Below are positions 31,406-31,418 of a stretch of DNA of 31,418 nucleotides, piece after piece. Below the pieces are notes generated by a model. That model saw only the letters and a list, made by a program, of their open reading frames with translations. It was not told where the DNA came from and searched no databases. The position numbers were made by a program, and so were the translations under genes. The DNA is from Cellvibrionales bacterium UBA7375 (GTDB lineage Bacteria; Pseudomonadota; Gammaproteobacteria; Pseudomonadales; Porticoccaceae). The stretch spans positions 17,540 through 48,957 of the forward strand of contig DKNZ01000003.1 in assembly GCA_002469845.1 (NCBI GenBank). Direction: 5' to 3'. The stretch's first letter is position 1; each line of letters starts with the position of its first letter.

Positions 31406-31418
31406 TAGTCTATTCACT

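Noticed and set aside
31370..31417. N-terminal extension of xseA up to the window edge
   Set aside because: The extra residues are not typical of XseA and the DNA looks like a promoter; sequence beyond the edge is needed to be certain.
1..31418. Search for a mobile element, CRISPR array, defence cluster, toxin-antitoxin pair or biosynthetic cluster
   Set aside because: Every sizeable open frame that is not a shadow is a recognisable core gene in conserved order; no spaced repeats, transposase, integrase or attachment-site features were seen.

Overview
This window is a block of housekeeping genes from a gammaproteobacterium with moderately low G+C. Gene order resembles Pseudomonas and related marine groups: metG-apbC-dcd next to rsx/rnf; purMN-DUF3108 beside DUF2066-hda; arsC-wrbA-DUF2069; suhB/trmJ-iscRSUA-hscBA-fdx-iscX-ndk-rlmN-ispG-hisS-yfgM-bamB-der/xseA. 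A Cellvibrionales/SAR92-like marine bacterium is a reasonable guess. That placement is inference from gene order, product similarity and A+T-rich intergenic DNA; no 16S gene is present. I see no rRNA, tRNA, CRISPR array, insertion sequence, prophage or defence island, and no gene-free gap exceeds 300 bases.

Region 1 (1-4457, minus): metG, then rsxA-rsxB-rsxC. RsxC is cut by the window edge. The Rsx/Rnf genes encode a membrane electron-transfer complex. Region 2 (4576-6033, plus): apbC (Fe-S carrier ATPase, here lacking the usual N-terminal domain) and dcd. Region 3 (6042-9476, minus): purM-purN followed by two conserved genes of unknown function, DUF3108 and DUF3014. Region 4 (9580-11363, plus): a secreted DUF2066 protein translationally coupled to hda, the DnaA-inactivation factor. 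Region 5 (11372-14543, minus): arsC-wrbA-DUF2069-sppA. A thioredoxin-fold lipoprotein (14673-15128, plus) and suhB (15144-15947, minus) follow.

Region 6 (16153-22475, plus): trmJ, then the complete ISC iron-sulfur operon iscR-iscS-iscU-iscA-hscB-hscA-fdx-iscX. The iscR promoter overlaps a 22/25 match to the type 1 IscR site, so classical Fe-S feedback control is likely. Several other genes in the window need Fe-S clusters (rsxB, rsxC, rlmN, ispG), and ApbC handles them. Region 7 (22598-30016, plus): ndk, rlmN, ispG, hisS, yfgM, bamB, der. The pilF and rodZ genes that often sit between rlmN and ispG are absent. xseA (minus) closes the window, its stop codon touching that of der.

I did not find a new multi-gene system. 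The most interesting signals are regulatory or small-scale: a terminator-like hairpin inside the 5' end of rlmN; a strong intrinsic terminator whose T-tract ends four bases before the der start codon, leaving no Shine-Dalgarno; a dcd promoter enclosed in an inverted repeat; a hairpin between iscA and hscB; a short-form ApbC; an Hda with Leu in place of the P-loop Lys/Arg; and a possibly leaderless xseA transcript.
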